DNA of 64,000 nucleotides from Bacteroidaceae bacterium (GCA_017529865.1 JAFXNA010000006.1:161995-225994), one strand, 5' to 3'; counted from the stretch's first letter, positions 42,245 to 52,902 are shown. Numbers and translations: made by a program. Notes: generated from the letters alone by a model not told the origin.

Positions 42245-43757
42245 GATACCTTTTTTTATTAATTATCTCACACACCACTCTACGCTCATTCTTTCCTAAT
42301 GCACTATACCATATTACAGGAATACAAAGAGACACAGAAACAAGAATAGTGAATATGAACCTATACTCCATTTGGATATATTGTGTCAGAAGAAAGCAAG
42401 AAACGAGCAAAGTGATGACTGGCAGAACAACTGGTACAATCACATGGGCCATGAAATGAGACACAGACAACCCTGCTGTGTATTTCAGAAATGGCACACG
42501 AATAATCGTACACAGAATTTCCATCCCAAGATAACACCACATTGTAGAAATCACAGGAAATCCTTTTAACAAACAAAACCAAGCTATCGGCAAAGTCAGA
42601 ATCTTGGTAGTATTAATCACCAATGAGTAGTTACGTATTTTTCCAATTGCTTGGTTTGCAATACCCAATCCGATTGTCAACTGATCTATTAATGCTGCAA
42701 TTAATACATATTGACAAAAAACGGTAGCATAATCCGGTACAGCCTTCAGCCAACATTCCAAGATAGTTGGCATTTCCCAAACCAAAGGAATCACAACTAT
42801 TGCCATCAATAAAAAGGAAAACTTACTCGCAATTTCTGCTTTTGCAAACATTTGAGTTCGGTCGCCCGTACCTTCCGCTTTAAAAATCTGCGGACTAATT
42901 GCATTTTGTATGGACTGCGCAACATACTGGACTGCGCCAGTCACTTGCATGGCGATTCCATAAGCACTATTGATAATTTCTCCAAAGAAATGATTCAACA
43001 CGATTGCAAAACCTTGGGTTCGCCCAACAATACACCCTGTACTATATATAGTCCATCCTGCAAAATTACTCATCTGCTTCATCATCTTCATGTCAAATAT
43101 TTTGGGGATGAGACAACATTCCTGATACTTCATCTTTCCGTATCCTGCCAATGCAGCAAAATTAAACAGAGATATGCTCGTCACTATAAGAGCATAAGCA
43201 ACAAGTCTATCAGAGGATATCTCATAAAGGATGAAAACCAGCCCCAACTTAAGAATACCATCCAAAACATCAACGATAGATATGTATACAATATTCTCTC
43301 TTGCAATAAACAATGCTCTATATGGAGCTGTCACAAAAGACACAAACAAAGACACAATCAATATATAATATATGAGATTTGCCATTTGCAGACGCGACGG
43401 CTCAATTTTTAAGATTCCCGATTGAAACACGATGGGTTCAGCTGCAACAAATGCCAGAACCAGCAATAATCCAAAGCAAATATGAAGTAACAACCCTGTT
43501 GAAAACATCGCACGAACGCCGTTTGAATCCTTTTGACCATATAAAAAAGAAAGGTGCCGCTGAGTAGACACCACCATTGCATTCGTCACAAATCCCAACA
43601 TTGCTATCACACCACCAACCAAAGAAAAAATTCCATAATCAGATTCACCCAAAGCATCAAGTACAATACGAGCAGAATATAGCGAAAGCCCAATATTCAG
43701 CAACGAGCGTATATTCTGTGCCAATGTATTTACTATTACACGCTTTGAAGAATCCAT
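42228..43757 (-). CDS. Wzx-type polysaccharide flippase
   Basis: 509 aa, about 12-14 membrane helices of the MOP/polysaccharide-synthesis family. Begins VNTLAQNIRSLLNIGLSLYSARIVLDALGESDYGIFSLVGGV, typical of Bacteroidales Wzx. Flips lipid-linked repeat units across the inner membrane. Situated between wzz and the ATP-grasp gene. AT-rich relative to the housekeeping genes in the window. Confidence 0.92.
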   Translation of the reverse strand: MDSSKRVIVNTLAQNIRSLLNIGLSLYSARIVLDALGESDYGIFSLVGGVIAMLGFVTNAMVVSTQRHLSFLYGQKDSNGVRAMFSTGLLLHICFGLLLVLAFVAAEPIVFQSGILKIEPSRLQMANLIYYILIVSLFVSFVTAPYRALFIARENIVYISIVDVLDGILKLGLVFILYEISSDRLVAYALIVTSISLFNFAALAGYGKMKYQECCLIPKIFDMKMMKQMSNFAGWTIYSTGCIVGRTQGFAIVLNHFFGEIINSAYGIAMQVTGAVQYVAQSIQNAISPQIFKAEGTGDRTQMFAKAEIASKFSFLLMAIVVIPLVWEMPTILECWLKAVPDYATVFCQYVLIAALIDQLTIGLGIANQAIGKIRNYSLVINTTKILTLPIAWFCLLKGFPVISTMWCYLGMEILCTIIRVPFLKYTAGLSVSHFMAHVIVPVVLPVITLLVSCFLLTQYIQMEYRFIFTILVSVSLCIPVIWYSALGKNERRVVCEIINKKRYHEIIQ

Positions 43758-43803
43758 TGTAGAAAAGGATGAATTATTTGATAACGACTAATCTTATACT
43801 CAC

Positions 43804-44880
43804 TTATCTAAAGAAATCTATTATTTTTCCTTTAAGCACGTATATAGAAGTTGCAATCATTGCAAGGAACACCATACCTATGACAAAAAACATGCGTTTA
43901 GGACCTGTTGCCTTTATTGGAACCGTTGCCCCTTGTAACACGGTAAATGCAGGGATTTTTTCCTGGTATTTTGCTTTCGCACCTTCAAGTTGAGTTTTTA
44001 TTGCTGTATAAGTCTGATACTTTACTGACATATCATTCTCCAGTTTATCCCGTTCCGAAATATATGCCTGCAGAATAATGTCTTTGTGTGTATCCGAATA
44101 CTCACTATATTGAAGTACGGCTGCATCATACTCTTTCTTTGCTGCATTAAACAGAGACTGATAATGGTCAACATCTACCCGTGCCTTCCTTGTTCGATAG
44201 TCTATGATGAATTGTTGTAATCTCAAACGGACAGAATCGGCAATAGATGCAGAAATCAGAGGATCTTGATCTGTAACGGTGATACTTACAACATTTGTTT
44301 TTTTATCAATACTACACTCTACAGAATTCTTAATCTTTTCAATAATTTTCATTTGCCGGCGCGACAACATAAAGGATTTTGATGATAGTGCATCTGCAGA
44401 TTCTTTATTACTGATATTAATATCTATCGATGGGGACAACAAGTTGTTTATCTTAAGCATCAACCATGTAAACGGAACCTTCCACACGGCCTGTTTTTGA
44501 TATTTATCAAGATAATCATAATAAGTTGTATTTATATCTCCATCAAGGCTTTTTACTTTAATATCAAATAATTCAACAATAAAATCATTTGATTCAAATA
44601 ATTCGGGATACAACAATGGAAAGATTGCGTCAGAGGATTCCATATTAGAAAGGTCAAAGCCAAAAGAAGATGCAATTGAGCTAAGAGCACCACCACCAGA
44701 AGCTCCCTCTGCTTCCGGTGCCAATTTAACCGTACAAGTATATGTACGCGGAACAAGAACAATAAGGATACTTGCAAGAATGAAGGTAATAATTATTACT
44801 ATTCCAAATAGTTTCTTACGTTGCAACAGTATACTTATAATCTCTCTTAAATCTATAATATCGTTTTTTTTATCAATCAT
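43804..44880 (-). CDS. Wzz-type chain-length determinant
   Basis: 358 aa. N-terminal helix (about 33-52) and C-terminal helix (about 332-352) flank a periplasmic domain with a coiled coil (about 210-310). The Wzz motif appears in DLREIISILLQRKKLFGIVIIITF, and the proline-rich TGPKRMFFVIGMVFLA precedes the second helix. Controls polymer length. No tyrosine-kinase domain is fused. Directly follows the export protein gene (14 bp). Confidence 0.9.
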   Translation of the reverse strand: MIDKKNDIIDLREIISILLQRKKLFGIVIIITFILASILIVLVPRTYTCTVKLAPEAEGASGGGALSSIASSFGFDLSNMESSDAIFPLLYPELFESNDFIVELFDIKVKSLDGDINTTYYDYLDKYQKQAVWKVPFTWLMLKINNLLSPSIDINISNKESADALSSKSFMLSRRQMKIIEKIKNSVECSIDKKTNVVSITVTDQDPLISASIADSVRLRLQQFIIDYRTRKARVDVDHYQSLFNAAKKEYDAAVLQYSEYSDTHKDIILQAYISERDKLENDMSVKYQTYTAIKTQLEGAKAKYQEKIPAFTVLQGATVPIKATGPKRMFFVIGMVFLAMIATSIYVLKGKIIDFFR

Positions 44881-44894
44881 AAACTATAGCATTT

Positions 44895-47465
44895 CTATTT
44901 AAGTATATTAGCAATCGTTGCGACAACAGCTGCAATGGAAGCTGATGAAGAACCAATACTGAGAATTTCGGCCGTTGACAATTTATTCTTGTTCTTCTTG
45001 GATGGAACTACTATCTGACAACCTGGTTGGATAGCAGAACTGGAATGATGAGACAACAACTGTGCAGAACCATTCATGTAAATAGCATAAACACGATTTT
45101 TGCGGGCGTTATCACCATAACCTCCAGCATGCTTAATGTAATAATTCAATGACTCACCTTTCTTATAACTGATGGTCACAGGGAACATCACATCGCCAAC
45201 AATCTTGACGGAGGAAGAATACTCAGGAACGACTAATTTATCCCCTGGACGGAGTGTGATATCTTCTCCTCCTCCTGGATTACGAAGGGCCTCCTCCAAA
45301 TCAACAGGGATTGAACCAATTCCTGTCAAATTCATTTTCATCTCAAGTAATTCCTCACCTTGTTCGAGGCTAAAATTCTGTTTGTTTTCTTTCATAGACT
45401 CTTCGTACAATTCAATCTGAGACGCACGTAGAGACGCTTCCTGCTGCTTACGTTCTTCTTCTGTTAGAGTGCGTTCTATATGTGCACCTTTGGCATAGGC
45501 AATCTTTGACAATCCACCAGCAGCCCGTATCAAATCACTCAACTTATAATCTCGGTTTGTAATCAGGTAATTACCTTCGAAGTTCACACAGCCCGTCACA
45601 GAAACCGTCTCCATTGTTGAATATGTCGGGCTTTTACGTACCACTACTACATCAAATGGTTGGAGGACAAATCCTTGCTCCCCATCCACGACAAATCCGT
45701 CACGAAGTGCAAACGAATAAGTTTCAGAAGTCTCATCGATGTACTCCAATGATTTGGGATCGAAATGACGACGGAACACATCTACCTTCGACAAAGACGC
45801 AGCATCTGTCAGACCGCCTGCCTGTAGGACGATATCTTCCAACGTTGTATTATCTGCATATTGGTATGTTCCAGGATATAACACTTCACCGGAAATCGAG
45901 ATGGTTTTACTCGTCACATCTTCCTTACGGCTATGAACATACAGAACATCATTTTTCTTGAGAGGGATATCAGGCACACTACCGTCAAGTAAGCCTTTCA
46001 CATCAACAGGTATAACTTCCAACGTCATATCATCACGCTGACGATGCATGACTGCTCGATTCAAGAAGGCATCATCACGAACACCTTCTGCGGCCGTAAT
46101 AAGGTCGCGAACACCGCTGATACTTCCACCCATCTGATACATACCTGGATGATAAACGGCTCCTCGGATTTCTACCATATTTGAATACCGCTCAACAACA
46201 GAATCCACATAAATAGAATCCCCATCGTTCAAATTAAAGCCATTCATATCGAATTCACCAATGGTATGTATCGAATACTCCGCCCCACTCTTACGAATCA
46301 ATCTCACATTCTTCTTGTAAGCATCGCCTGTAAAGCCACCTGCATAACTGAGGATGGTGGACACGCTTTCTGAACTCTTCATTTCGTAGAACATCGGACG
46401 TTTTACCTTTCCCTTAATTCTAACCAGACAATCGTAAGAGCCTACTACGATGATATCATTGTCTTGTAAACGAACATCACCACTGGAATTCCCATTCAAA
46501 ATATAGTCATAGACATCGATTGAGGCTATTTGGCGACCAGCACGATATACTTTAATATCACGCAACGTTCCGATATCGCTAATACCACCGGCCGTATAGA
46601 GCGCATTGAATGCTGTAGAAAGGGAATTCAAGGTATAAGTACCAGGCATTTTGACTTCGCCCATTACTTGTACAATAATAGAACGGGTGTCACCCACCGT
46701 GAGATTAATCTGAGAACCTTGGTAATACCTGCCCAGACGAGTTTTCAAAGCACCATTTGCCTGAGCCACAGTCAATCCTGCCAGTTTCACAGGCCCGATA
46801 CCTTCAATCGTAACGGTTCCATCTGGAGAAATCGTGCCTTGGAATGTTTCTTGGGATGCTCCCCACACATCAATGATAACGGCATCGCCTGCTCCCAGTC
46901 GATAATTAGCAGGTGTGGCAATATTCATATTTGGTTGGAAGGATAATTGAGGATTATTGAACAGATTACGCCCAAACACCTGGTCCTCAGTATTCTCTAA
47001 TTGACGATAATAGGCCAAGGAATCAAGATCGAAGAATTCTACTGCTTCATTCATTAATTGCTCTTGTTCCTCTGGGGTATAGTTGTCTCGCCCATTAACC
47101 CCGCGTACTTGGCTACGAACCATGTAATTGTTCTGCTTCTGATATGATTCTCCGTTCAGCTGCTTATCGGTTCGCAGACGGTTGTCTGAGACTTTCACAT
47201 TTGCACCATCGAGCGAAACTGCGCCTAATTGTTCTTTCTGGGCAGAAACCTTTTTCCTAATTTTCTGGATTTGTTCAAGCGTCACACCTCGCTTCATCAG
47301 GTTTTGGACAATCTCTGCCTGATTCTTACCTGCTTGTTGCTGCTCAAGTACATACTGAATCACTTGATTATCGGTCATCGACTGAGCAAACATCTTGGAG
47401 CATCCCCCTCCTAACAGGGCGATTACCATTAAAATCCAAAAACGTTTTATCATTGATTTCTTCAT
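44895..47465 (-). CDS. Wza-type polysaccharide export protein with multiple SLBB domains
   Basis: 856 aa. Signal peptide II with GGGC (Cys22). A Poly_export domain (YRLGAGDAVIIDVWGASQETFQGTISPDGTVTIEGIGPVKLAGLT, about 180-270) is followed by about five SLBB repeats (VQVMGEVKMPGTYTL..., VRIKGKVKRPMFYEM, VEIRGAVYHPGMYQM, ISISGEVLYPGTYQY, VSVTGCVNFEGNYLI, VKIVGDVMFPVTISY). A C-terminal helix (SIGSSSASIAAVVATIANIL) ends it. Outer-membrane secretion channel for the exopolysaccharide. Much longer than E. coli Wza, as usual in Bacteroidales. Confidence 0.93.
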   Translation of the reverse strand: MKKSMIKRFWILMVIALLGGGCSKMFAQSMTDNQVIQYVLEQQQAGKNQAEIVQNLMKRGVTLEQIQKIRKKVSAQKEQLGAVSLDGANVKVSDNRLRTDKQLNGESYQKQNNYMVRSQVRGVNGRDNYTPEEQEQLMNEAVEFFDLDSLAYYRQLENTEDQVFGRNLFNNPQLSFQPNMNIATPANYRLGAGDAVIIDVWGASQETFQGTISPDGTVTIEGIGPVKLAGLTVAQANGALKTRLGRYYQGSQINLTVGDTRSIIVQVMGEVKMPGTYTLNSLSTAFNALYTAGGISDIGTLRDIKVYRAGRQIASIDVYDYILNGNSSGDVRLQDNDIIVVGSYDCLVRIKGKVKRPMFYEMKSSESVSTILSYAGGFTGDAYKKNVRLIRKSGAEYSIHTIGEFDMNGFNLNDGDSIYVDSVVERYSNMVEIRGAVYHPGMYQMGGSISGVRDLITAAEGVRDDAFLNRAVMHRQRDDMTLEVIPVDVKGLLDGSVPDIPLKKNDVLYVHSRKEDVTSKTISISGEVLYPGTYQYADNTTLEDIVLQAGGLTDAASLSKVDVFRRHFDPKSLEYIDETSETYSFALRDGFVVDGEQGFVLQPFDVVVVRKSPTYSTMETVSVTGCVNFEGNYLITNRDYKLSDLIRAAGGLSKIAYAKGAHIERTLTEEERKQQEASLRASQIELYEESMKENKQNFSLEQGEELLEMKMNLTGIGSIPVDLEEALRNPGGGEDITLRPGDKLVVPEYSSSVKIVGDVMFPVTISYKKGESLNYYIKHAGGYGDNARKNRVYAIYMNGSAQLLSHHSSSAIQPGCQIVVPSKKNKNKLSTAEILSIGSSSASIAAVVATIANILK

Positions 47466-47527
47466 AATTTCCTCGTAAGTATTCTCGACTATTTTGAAGT
47501 TATTGTTCTTTATATTAAAAACACAAA

Positions 47528-47550
47528 GTCCTCCCTAAGGAGGATGTGAT
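47528..47550 (-). terminator. Possible terminator/attenuator between the sugar transferase and export genes
   Basis: Minus strand TCCTCC-TTAG-GGAGGA followed by CTTTGTGTTTTT in the 94-bp gap. A modest stem; it could allow partial read-through into the export operon. Confidence 0.5.
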
Positions 47551-47559
47551 GGTATGTTA

Positions 47560-48237
47560 TCAGAATTTCTTTCCACCGACAACAGAGCACAATGTTTCAC
47601 CAATAATCTTTGCGTCTCCCCATAGGCTCCGATGCTTTAAATATTCTAAATCCATGTCCAGTCGAATAATCATCTTATCCATTGTATCGGTATATCCATT
47701 GTGTAGCGTTGCATTCGACGTCACGCCGGGACGACTCATATACAGATTGACATAATCAGGACGGATCTCTAATATCTGATTGATAAAATATTCGCGCTCT
47801 GGACGGTATCCGACAAATGACATCTCACCTTTCAAAACATTAAACAACTGCGGCAGTTCGTCCAGGTGATGCAGTCGCAGGAACTTACCCACCTCGGTCA
47901 GTCTTTCGTCATGCTCATGAGCCAATTGCGGTCCCTCTTGTTCGGCTGTTGTTTTCATTGTCCTGAATTTGATGATTTTGAATACTTTGCCATCACGACC
48001 GATACGTTCTTGGCAAAAGAACACAGGACCTTCTCCCTCAATTTTCTGCGCTATAATGATTGCTATAAAAATCGGGCACGTTAGAACCAATCCAACCAGC
48101 GCGCCTATAAAATCAAAGATTCGTTTAAGCGATTTCTCCAACGTACTCATGCCGTCTTGTATTGTATATTCCGATTCTTTTGTCATTGTAATCCGATGCA
48201 TTTTATTAGTGCATACCATATTTTCTACGCAATTCAT
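47560..48237 (-). CDS. Initiating sugar-phosphate transferase (WbaP/undecaprenyl-phosphate type)
   Basis: 225 aa. One N-terminal membrane helix (KRIFDFIGALVGLVLTCPIFIAIIIAQ), then the bacterial sugar-transferase core KIIKFRTMKT, HHLDELPQLFNVLKGEMSFVGYRPE and MSRPGVTS. Transfers the first sugar-phosphate to undecaprenyl phosphate on the cytoplasmic side. First gene of the polysaccharide region, with a promoter and a palindrome upstream. Internal ATGs at codons 18 and 30 are alternative starts; codon 30 (MSTLEKSLKRIFD) best fits the family. Confidence 0.92.
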   Translation of the reverse strand: MNCVENMVCTNKMHRITMTKESEYTIQDGMSTLEKSLKRIFDFIGALVGLVLTCPIFIAIIIAQKIEGEGPVFFCQERIGRDGKVFKIIKFRTMKTTAEQEGPQLAHEHDERLTEVGKFLRLHHLDELPQLFNVLKGEMSFVGYRPEREYFINQILEIRPDYVNLYMSRPGVTSNATLHNGYTDTMDKMIIRLDMDLEYLKHRSLWGDAKIIGETLCSVVGGKKF

Positions 48238-48309
48238 ATTAATAAACGTAAACTCTTCGATTTTATTGTGAAAGACATTAAAAAAATTTTAAAATAATCT
48301 TCTTACTGC

Positions 48310-48349
48310 TTCCGTACGGAATACTTCCACAAAAAACCGCGCAAAGTTA
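48310..48349 (-). promoter_or_regulatory. Promoter and 12-bp palindrome of the polysaccharide region
   Basis: Minus strand TAACTTTG (48349-48342), then the perfect palindrome TTCCGTACGGAA (48310-48321) centred about 20 nt after the predicted start. The leader to the sugar transferase is about 100 nt. The palindrome is a candidate operator. Confidence 0.5.
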
Positions 48350-48486
48350 GTAAAAAAAACGGACATAGAATGATTCTTTTAAAAAAAGCTGGTCATAATA
48401 CTGTATTTTGGACAGTAATGCGGTCTGTAGAGTCTGTTGAAGAGCACTTTTAACTTCAAATCATCGCAAAAACCATTAATTTTTCG

Positions 48487-48494
48487 TAACTTTG
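48487..48494 (+). promoter_or_regulatory. -7 element of the esterase gene
   Basis: TAACTTTG, 26 bp before the ATG at 48521. Confidence 0.55.
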
Positions 48495-48520
48495 CATCGT
48501 CATAAAACAACATCATCGTT

Positions 48521-49663
48521 ATGAAAATCAACAAACTCACACTAATCGTTATCACAATGTTTTTTAACAATGTGGTGGTGGCGCAGCTACGACTGACAAA
48601 AAAGGATGCGGAATCCGCAAAGACAGAACTGGTCAACAAATGGAAAGCGGAACTGAAAGACAAACTTCAAACGACAAATAAAAAAAAATGTATCGTGCAA
48701 GGGGAGTTGAAGATGAAATACACCGCTCAGGTGTTCGGAGAGAAACCTGCAGACGGTCGGAGTCTTTGGATTTCGATGCATGGAGGAGGCAATGCTCCCA
48801 CATCACTCAACGATAGCCAGTGGGAGAACCAAAAGCACCTGTACCAGCCCGCTGAGGGTGTTTATGTTTGTCCGCGTGCTCCTTGGGACGACTGGGACAT
48901 GTGGTTCAAGAATCCGATTGATAAGATGTTCGAAGAGTTGATTCAGACCATGATGCTTTTCTACGATGTCAACCCCGACAAAGTCTACATTTTGGGCTAT
49001 TCTGCTGGAGGTGATGGCGTATGGCGCATGGCTCCACGAATGGCCGACCACTGGGCTGCCGCATCGATGATGGCGGGACATCCGGGCGATGTCAGTCTGT
49101 TGGGCGTTCGCAACATGCCGTTCATGCTGTGGTGTGGCGGCGAGGATGCGGCGTATAATCGTAATAAAGAAGTGGCACAGCGAGGGTTGGAGTTGGATTC
49201 TTTGCAGCGGGCTGACCCTGAAGGATATATCCACGAGACGCATATCGTGGCAGGCAAGCCGCACTGGATGGACCTCGAGGACAAGGCGGCATTACCTTGG
49301 ATGGCCAAATACACCCGCAACCCCTACCCTTCGACTGTTGTGTGGTGTCAGGGCGATAACGGACGACCCTATTTCTACTGGCTTGGCGTTCCCGATTCTG
49401 AGACGAAGAAAGGCAATGAACTTCGGGCTTCAATAAAGAATAATACGGTGACCATCACGAAGTGCGACTACTCGCAGGTGACACTCTATATGAACGACCA
49501 GCTCATCGATCTCGATAAGGCCGTGAAAGTGGTTTATGGAAAGAAGGTTTTATACAAAGGAAAACTCTCCCGGACAGCCGAAAACCTCCAAAAATCGCTT
49601 GAAGAACGCGGCGACCCGAGTTTCTGTTTTCCTGCCATTTTGAAAGTAAACATCCCTCGGTAA
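48521..49663 (+). CDS. Secreted alpha/beta-hydrolase (esterase, PHB-depolymerase-like)
   Basis: 380 aa. Signal peptide (about 1-22, NVVVAQ). [17 protein letters not shown] is the oxyanion region, and the nucleophile elbow is [16 protein letters not shown] and the later HWMDLE supply probable Asp and His. Similar to secreted feruloyl/poly-hydroxybutyrate-type esterases found beside Bacteroidetes glycan genes. Substrate unknown. Stands between the polysaccharide region and clpB with its own promoter. Confidence 0.85.
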   Translation: MKINKLTLIVITMFFNNVVVAQLRLTKKDAESAKTELVNKWKAELKDKLQTTNKKKCIVQGELKMKYTAQVFGEKPADGRSLWISMHGGGNAPTSLNDSQWENQKHLYQPAEGVYVCPRAPWDDWDMWFKNPIDKMFEELIQTMMLFYDVNPDKVYILGYSAGGDGVWRMAPRMADHWAAASMMAGHPGDVSLLGVRNMPFMLWCGGEDAAYNRNKEVAQRGLELDSLQRADPEGYIHETHIVAGKPHWMDLEDKAALPWMAKYTRNPYPSTVVWCQGDNGRPYFYWLGVPDSETKKGNELRASIKNNTVTITKCDYSQVTLYMNDQLIDLDKAVKVVYGKKVLYKGKLSRTAENLQKSLEERGDPSFCFPAILKVNIPR

Positions 49664-49759
49664 TACGCCATTTCGTCACTCTCTCGTGACGTTTTGTCTC
49701 CTTTTTCGCCTTTGGAATGCTGTTTGATATTTTCCATGGTGAGAAAGGAGACAAAGATT

Positions 49760-51838
49760 ATGAATACAAACGAAACAAACATGAAAGAGCAGAATCTTGA
49801 GGCTCTCAAGAAGTATGCGACGAACTTGATTGAACAGGCGCGAGCCGGTCGGCTCGACCCTGTCGTGGGGCGCGACGAGGAGATTCGTCGAGTCCTGCAA
49901 ATACTGAGTCGAAGGACGAAGAACAACCCTATTCTGGTCGGTGAACCAGGTACGGGTAAGACGGCGATTGTCGAGGGATTGGCTCACCGAATCCTTCGTG
50001 GCGATGTGCCCGAAAACCTGAAAGACAAGCAACTTTATTCGCTCGATATGGGCGCACTGATTGCCGGTGCGAAGTACCAGGGCGAGTTCGAGGAACGACT
50101 GAAGGCAGTCATCAACGCCGTTGTTGAAAGCGAGGGAAATATCATCCTTTTCATCGACGAAATCCACACGCTTGTAGGTGCCGGACAGACGCAAGGAGCC
50201 ATGGATGCGGCCAACATCTTGAAGCCGGCGTTGGCTCGTGGCGAACTGCGTAGCATCGGTGCCACGACGCTCGATGAGTACCAGAAATATTTTGAGAAGG
50301 ACAAGGCGCTGGAGCGTCGTTTCCAAACGGTGATGGTCGACGAGCCTGATGTCCTAAGCAGCATCAGCATCCTGCGTGGACTGAAGGAACGCTACGAGAA
50401 CCACCACAAGGTGCGTATCAAGGACGATGCCATCATCGCTGCCGTCGAGCTGTCGAACCGTTACATCACCGAGCGATTCCTACCCGACAAGGCCATCGAC
50501 CTCATGGACGAGGCAGCTGCGAAACTGCGAATGGAACGCGATTCCGTGCCTGAGGAATTGGACGAAATCAGCCGCCGTCTGAAGCAACTGGAGATTGAAC
50601 GTGCTGCCATCAAGCGCGAGGGCGACAAGGCGAAACTCCAGCAGCTCAATGCCGACATCGACACGCTGAATAATAAATATAAGGTGTTGCACGAGAAGTG
50701 GCAGGCCGAGCGTCAGCTGGTCAACAAGATTCAGCAGGACAAGGTGCAGATCGAGCAGTTGAAGTTCGAGGCCGAACGTGCCGAGCGCGAAGGCGACTAT
50801 GGTCGTGTGGCTGAGATACGCTACGGAAAGATTCAGCATCTGCAGGACGATATCGCAGAGGTGCAGAGCCAGCTTGCAGCCACTCAAGGCGGTAACGCCA
50901 TGATCAAGGAAGAAGTGACGAGCGAAGACATCGCTGATGTCGTAAGCCGCTGGACGGGCATTCCTGTGAGCAAGATGCTGCAGAGCGAGAAGGACAAACT
51001 GCTCCACCTCGAGGAGGAACTCCACCGCCGTGTCATCGGTCAGGACGAAGCCATCCAAGCAGTGAGCGATGCCGTGCGCCGCAGCCGTGCCGGTCTTCAG
51101 GACCCACGCCGACCCATCGGCTCGTTCATCTTCCTCGGCCCTACCGGAGTCGGAAAGACCGAACTGGCCAAGGCACTCGCCTCCTACCTGTTCAACGACG
51201 AATCGCTCATCACCCGTATCGACATGAGCGAGTATCAGGAGAAGTACAGCGTCTCGCGTCTCATCGGTGCCCCTCCAGGCTACATCGGCTACGAAGAAGG
51301 TGGCCAGCTCACCGAGGCCGTGCGCCGCAAACCCTACAGCGTCGTGCTGTTCGACGAGATTGAGAAGGCCCATCCTGATGTGTTCAACACCCTCCTGCAA
51401 GTGCTCGACGACGGTCGTCTGACCGATAACAAAGGTCGCACGGTGAACTTCAAGAACACCATCATCATCATGACATCGAACTGCAGCGAGGAACAGCTCC
51501 ACCAGCTCATGCGTCCAGAGTTCATCAACCGAATCGATGAGATCATCACCTTCAAGGCCCTCACCGAGCAGGAGATACTCCGCATCGTCCGGCTGCAAAT
51601 CGACGGAGTCTGCAAGATGTTGGCCGACAATGGCATCACGATGACCCTCACTGACAGTGCCCTTCAGTTCCTTGCCCGCCAAGGCTTCGACCCACAATAC
51701 GGTGCACGTCCAGTAAAGCGAGCCATCCAGCACTACCTGCTCAACGACCTCTCGAAGCAGATGCTTGCCGGAACCGTCAGCCGCGACACCACCATCACGG
51801 TCGATGAACAGGACGGAGCGCTCGTGTTCCGTAACTAA
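49760..51838 (+). CDS. clpB: ClpB-type AAA+ disaggregase lacking the N-terminal domain
   Basis: 692 aa from ATG 49760, preceded by AAAGGAG 13 bases upstream; ClpB is usually about 860. NBD1 Walker [10 protein letters not shown] and Walker B FIDEIHTL, a long ClpB-type coiled middle domain (about 250-370), NBD2 [14 protein letters not shown] and [11 protein letters not shown], and the [20 protein letters not shown] pore-loop region are all complete. The Clp-N double repeat is missing; the preceding 100 bp do not encode it. The long middle domain marks it as ClpB, not ClpC. With DnaK it would resolubilise aggregated proteins. A second, full-length ClpB elsewhere is likely but cannot be seen. Confidence 0.93.
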   Translation: MNTNETNMKEQNLEALKKYATNLIEQARAGRLDPVVGRDEEIRRVLQILSRRTKNNPILVGEPGTGKTAIVEGLAHRILRGDVPENLKDKQLYSLDMGALIAGAKYQGEFEERLKAVINAVVESEGNIILFIDEIHTLVGAGQTQGAMDAANILKPALARGELRSIGATTLDEYQKYFEKDKALERRFQTVMVDEPDVLSSISILRGLKERYENHHKVRIKDDAIIAAVELSNRYITERFLPDKAIDLMDEAAAKLRMERDSVPEELDEISRRLKQLEIERAAIKREGDKAKLQQLNADIDTLNNKYKVLHEKWQAERQLVNKIQQDKVQIEQLKFEAERAEREGDYGRVAEIRYGKIQHLQDDIAEVQSQLAATQGGNAMIKEEVTSEDIADVVSRWTGIPVSKMLQSEKDKLLHLEEELHRRVIGQDEAIQAVSDAVRRSRAGLQDPRRPIGSFIFLGPTGVGKTELAKALASYLFNDESLITRIDMSEYQEKYSVSRLIGAPPGYIGYEEGGQLTEAVRRKPYSVVLFDEIEKAHPDVFNTLLQVLDDGRLTDNKGRTVNFKNTIIIMTSNCSEEQLHQLMRPEFINRIDEIITFKALTEQEILRIVRLQIDGVCKMLADNGITMTLTDSALQFLARQGFDPQYGARPVKRAIQHYLLNDLSKQMLAGTVSRDTTITVDEQDGALVFRN

Positions 51839-51873
51839 AGCCGCCCTATATTATATAATAAGGTGTGAAAACA

Positions 51874-51908
51874 CAGAGCGGGGAGCTGCATGGCTTCCCG
51901 CTCTGTTA
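51874..51908 (+). terminator. Intrinsic terminator after clpB
   Basis: CAGAGCGGGGAGC / GCTTCCCGCTCTG stem (one mismatch/wobble) around TGCATG, then TTAATAAAA; moderate T content. Confidence 0.7.
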
Positions 51909-52057
51909 ATAAAACACAAAAATTGCGTGCGGCATTAAGTTGTATGCAATATTTTTGCCTTATCAGCGTTTTTACTGAAGTGTCATTTCTAAAACATTAT
52001 GCTTATGGGAACGAACAGTTTTCTTGCAGCGTAATACAAATCATCAAAAATATCCTT

Positions 52058-52894
52058 ATGAAAAAAGCAGTTATTTCTTGTATGATGGTCGTGCTTCTCT
52101 ATGCATGTACCAACCAGAGTCAACAAAAGAACATTGAACTTAGCAACAGGCGTGATTCGCTGGCATATGCCATGGGAGTGTGTTTGGGACAACAGCTCTC
52201 TAATATATCAACTGAGTTGAAATCAGAAGAAGGGAAGGCTCAATTTCTCAAAGGCGTGGATGAGATGATGGACGAAGGTCTTAATGATGACAAGGATTCA
52301 AGTTCCATCAAACACACTGTTGACATAGTATTCGGGCAGCTTTTGTTCATGTCCAAAACTATGAGCTATTGGCAAAATGAAATATCAATGAGCGATTTTG
52401 TGGAAGGCATGAATGACGATGCGTCAATGAACTATTCACGGATGGACACTGTGCAATGCCGGGCTTTTCTGGACAGCTTCTTCAAATTGCCGGAAGAGGA
52501 GAGGACAAAAGATGAGATAGTTTTCAAGAAAGCATCGTATGCAATGGGCATGTTGGCCAACAACATTATCAATAATGAAGAACGTGAGAATGATGCCATT
52601 GAATATGAAGATAATCAGGAACAGAACATTGATAATTATGTCCTCAGATATGCGACTACCGCCTCCGTGTGGCAACTTGTCTCAACTACCGACCCTTACA
52701 CATTAGGCAAACGGACAGGACAATACATATCACAGAATCCGAATGGATTGGTTAAAGATAAAGCAGACTCCAAACATATGCAATCGTTGAATTATCAAGG
52801 TCTTAAAGACTATATGAACAGTAAGCCACTCATCACTGAAGACAAAGCTACAGATGTTTTCAATCAAACGGTAGCAGAAATATGGGGGCAATGA
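52058..52894 (+). CDS. Lipoprotein with FKBP_N-like helical domain, no catalytic FKBP domain
   Basis: 278 aa from ATG 52058 (MKKAVISCMMVVLLYACTNQS); the longer upstream reading frame has no signal peptide. Lipobox LLYAC. The segment RRDSLAYAMGVCLGQQLSNI and its repeat-like partner FKKASYAMGMLANNII resemble the N-terminal dimerisation domain of FkpA/Mip-type isomerases (D-S-x-x-Y-A-x-G-...), which occurs twice here, but no FK506-binding domain follows. Probably a periplasm-facing lipoprotein; role unknown. Confidence 0.7.
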   Translation: MKKAVISCMMVVLLYACTNQSQQKNIELSNRRDSLAYAMGVCLGQQLSNISTELKSEEGKAQFLKGVDEMMDEGLNDDKDSSSIKHTVDIVFGQLLFMSKTMSYWQNEISMSDFVEGMNDDASMNYSRMDTVQCRAFLDSFFKLPEEERTKDEIVFKKASYAMGMLANNIINNEERENDAIEYEDNQEQNIDNYVLRYATTASVWQLVSTTDPYTLGKRTGQYISQNPNGLVKDKADSKHMQSLNYQGLKDYMNSKPLITEDKATDVFNQTVAEIWGQ

Positions 52895-52902
52895 TATAAT
52901 AA

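Noticed and set aside
49694..49760. Longer ClpB start including upstream codons
   Set aside because: The extra residues are not Clp-N-like; the ATG at 49760 has an AAAGGAG upstream and fits the family.
51890..52057. 56-residue N-terminal extension of the FKBP_N-like lipoprotein
   Set aside because: The extension overlaps the clpB terminator and would bury the lipobox; the ATG at 52058 gives a normal signal peptide.
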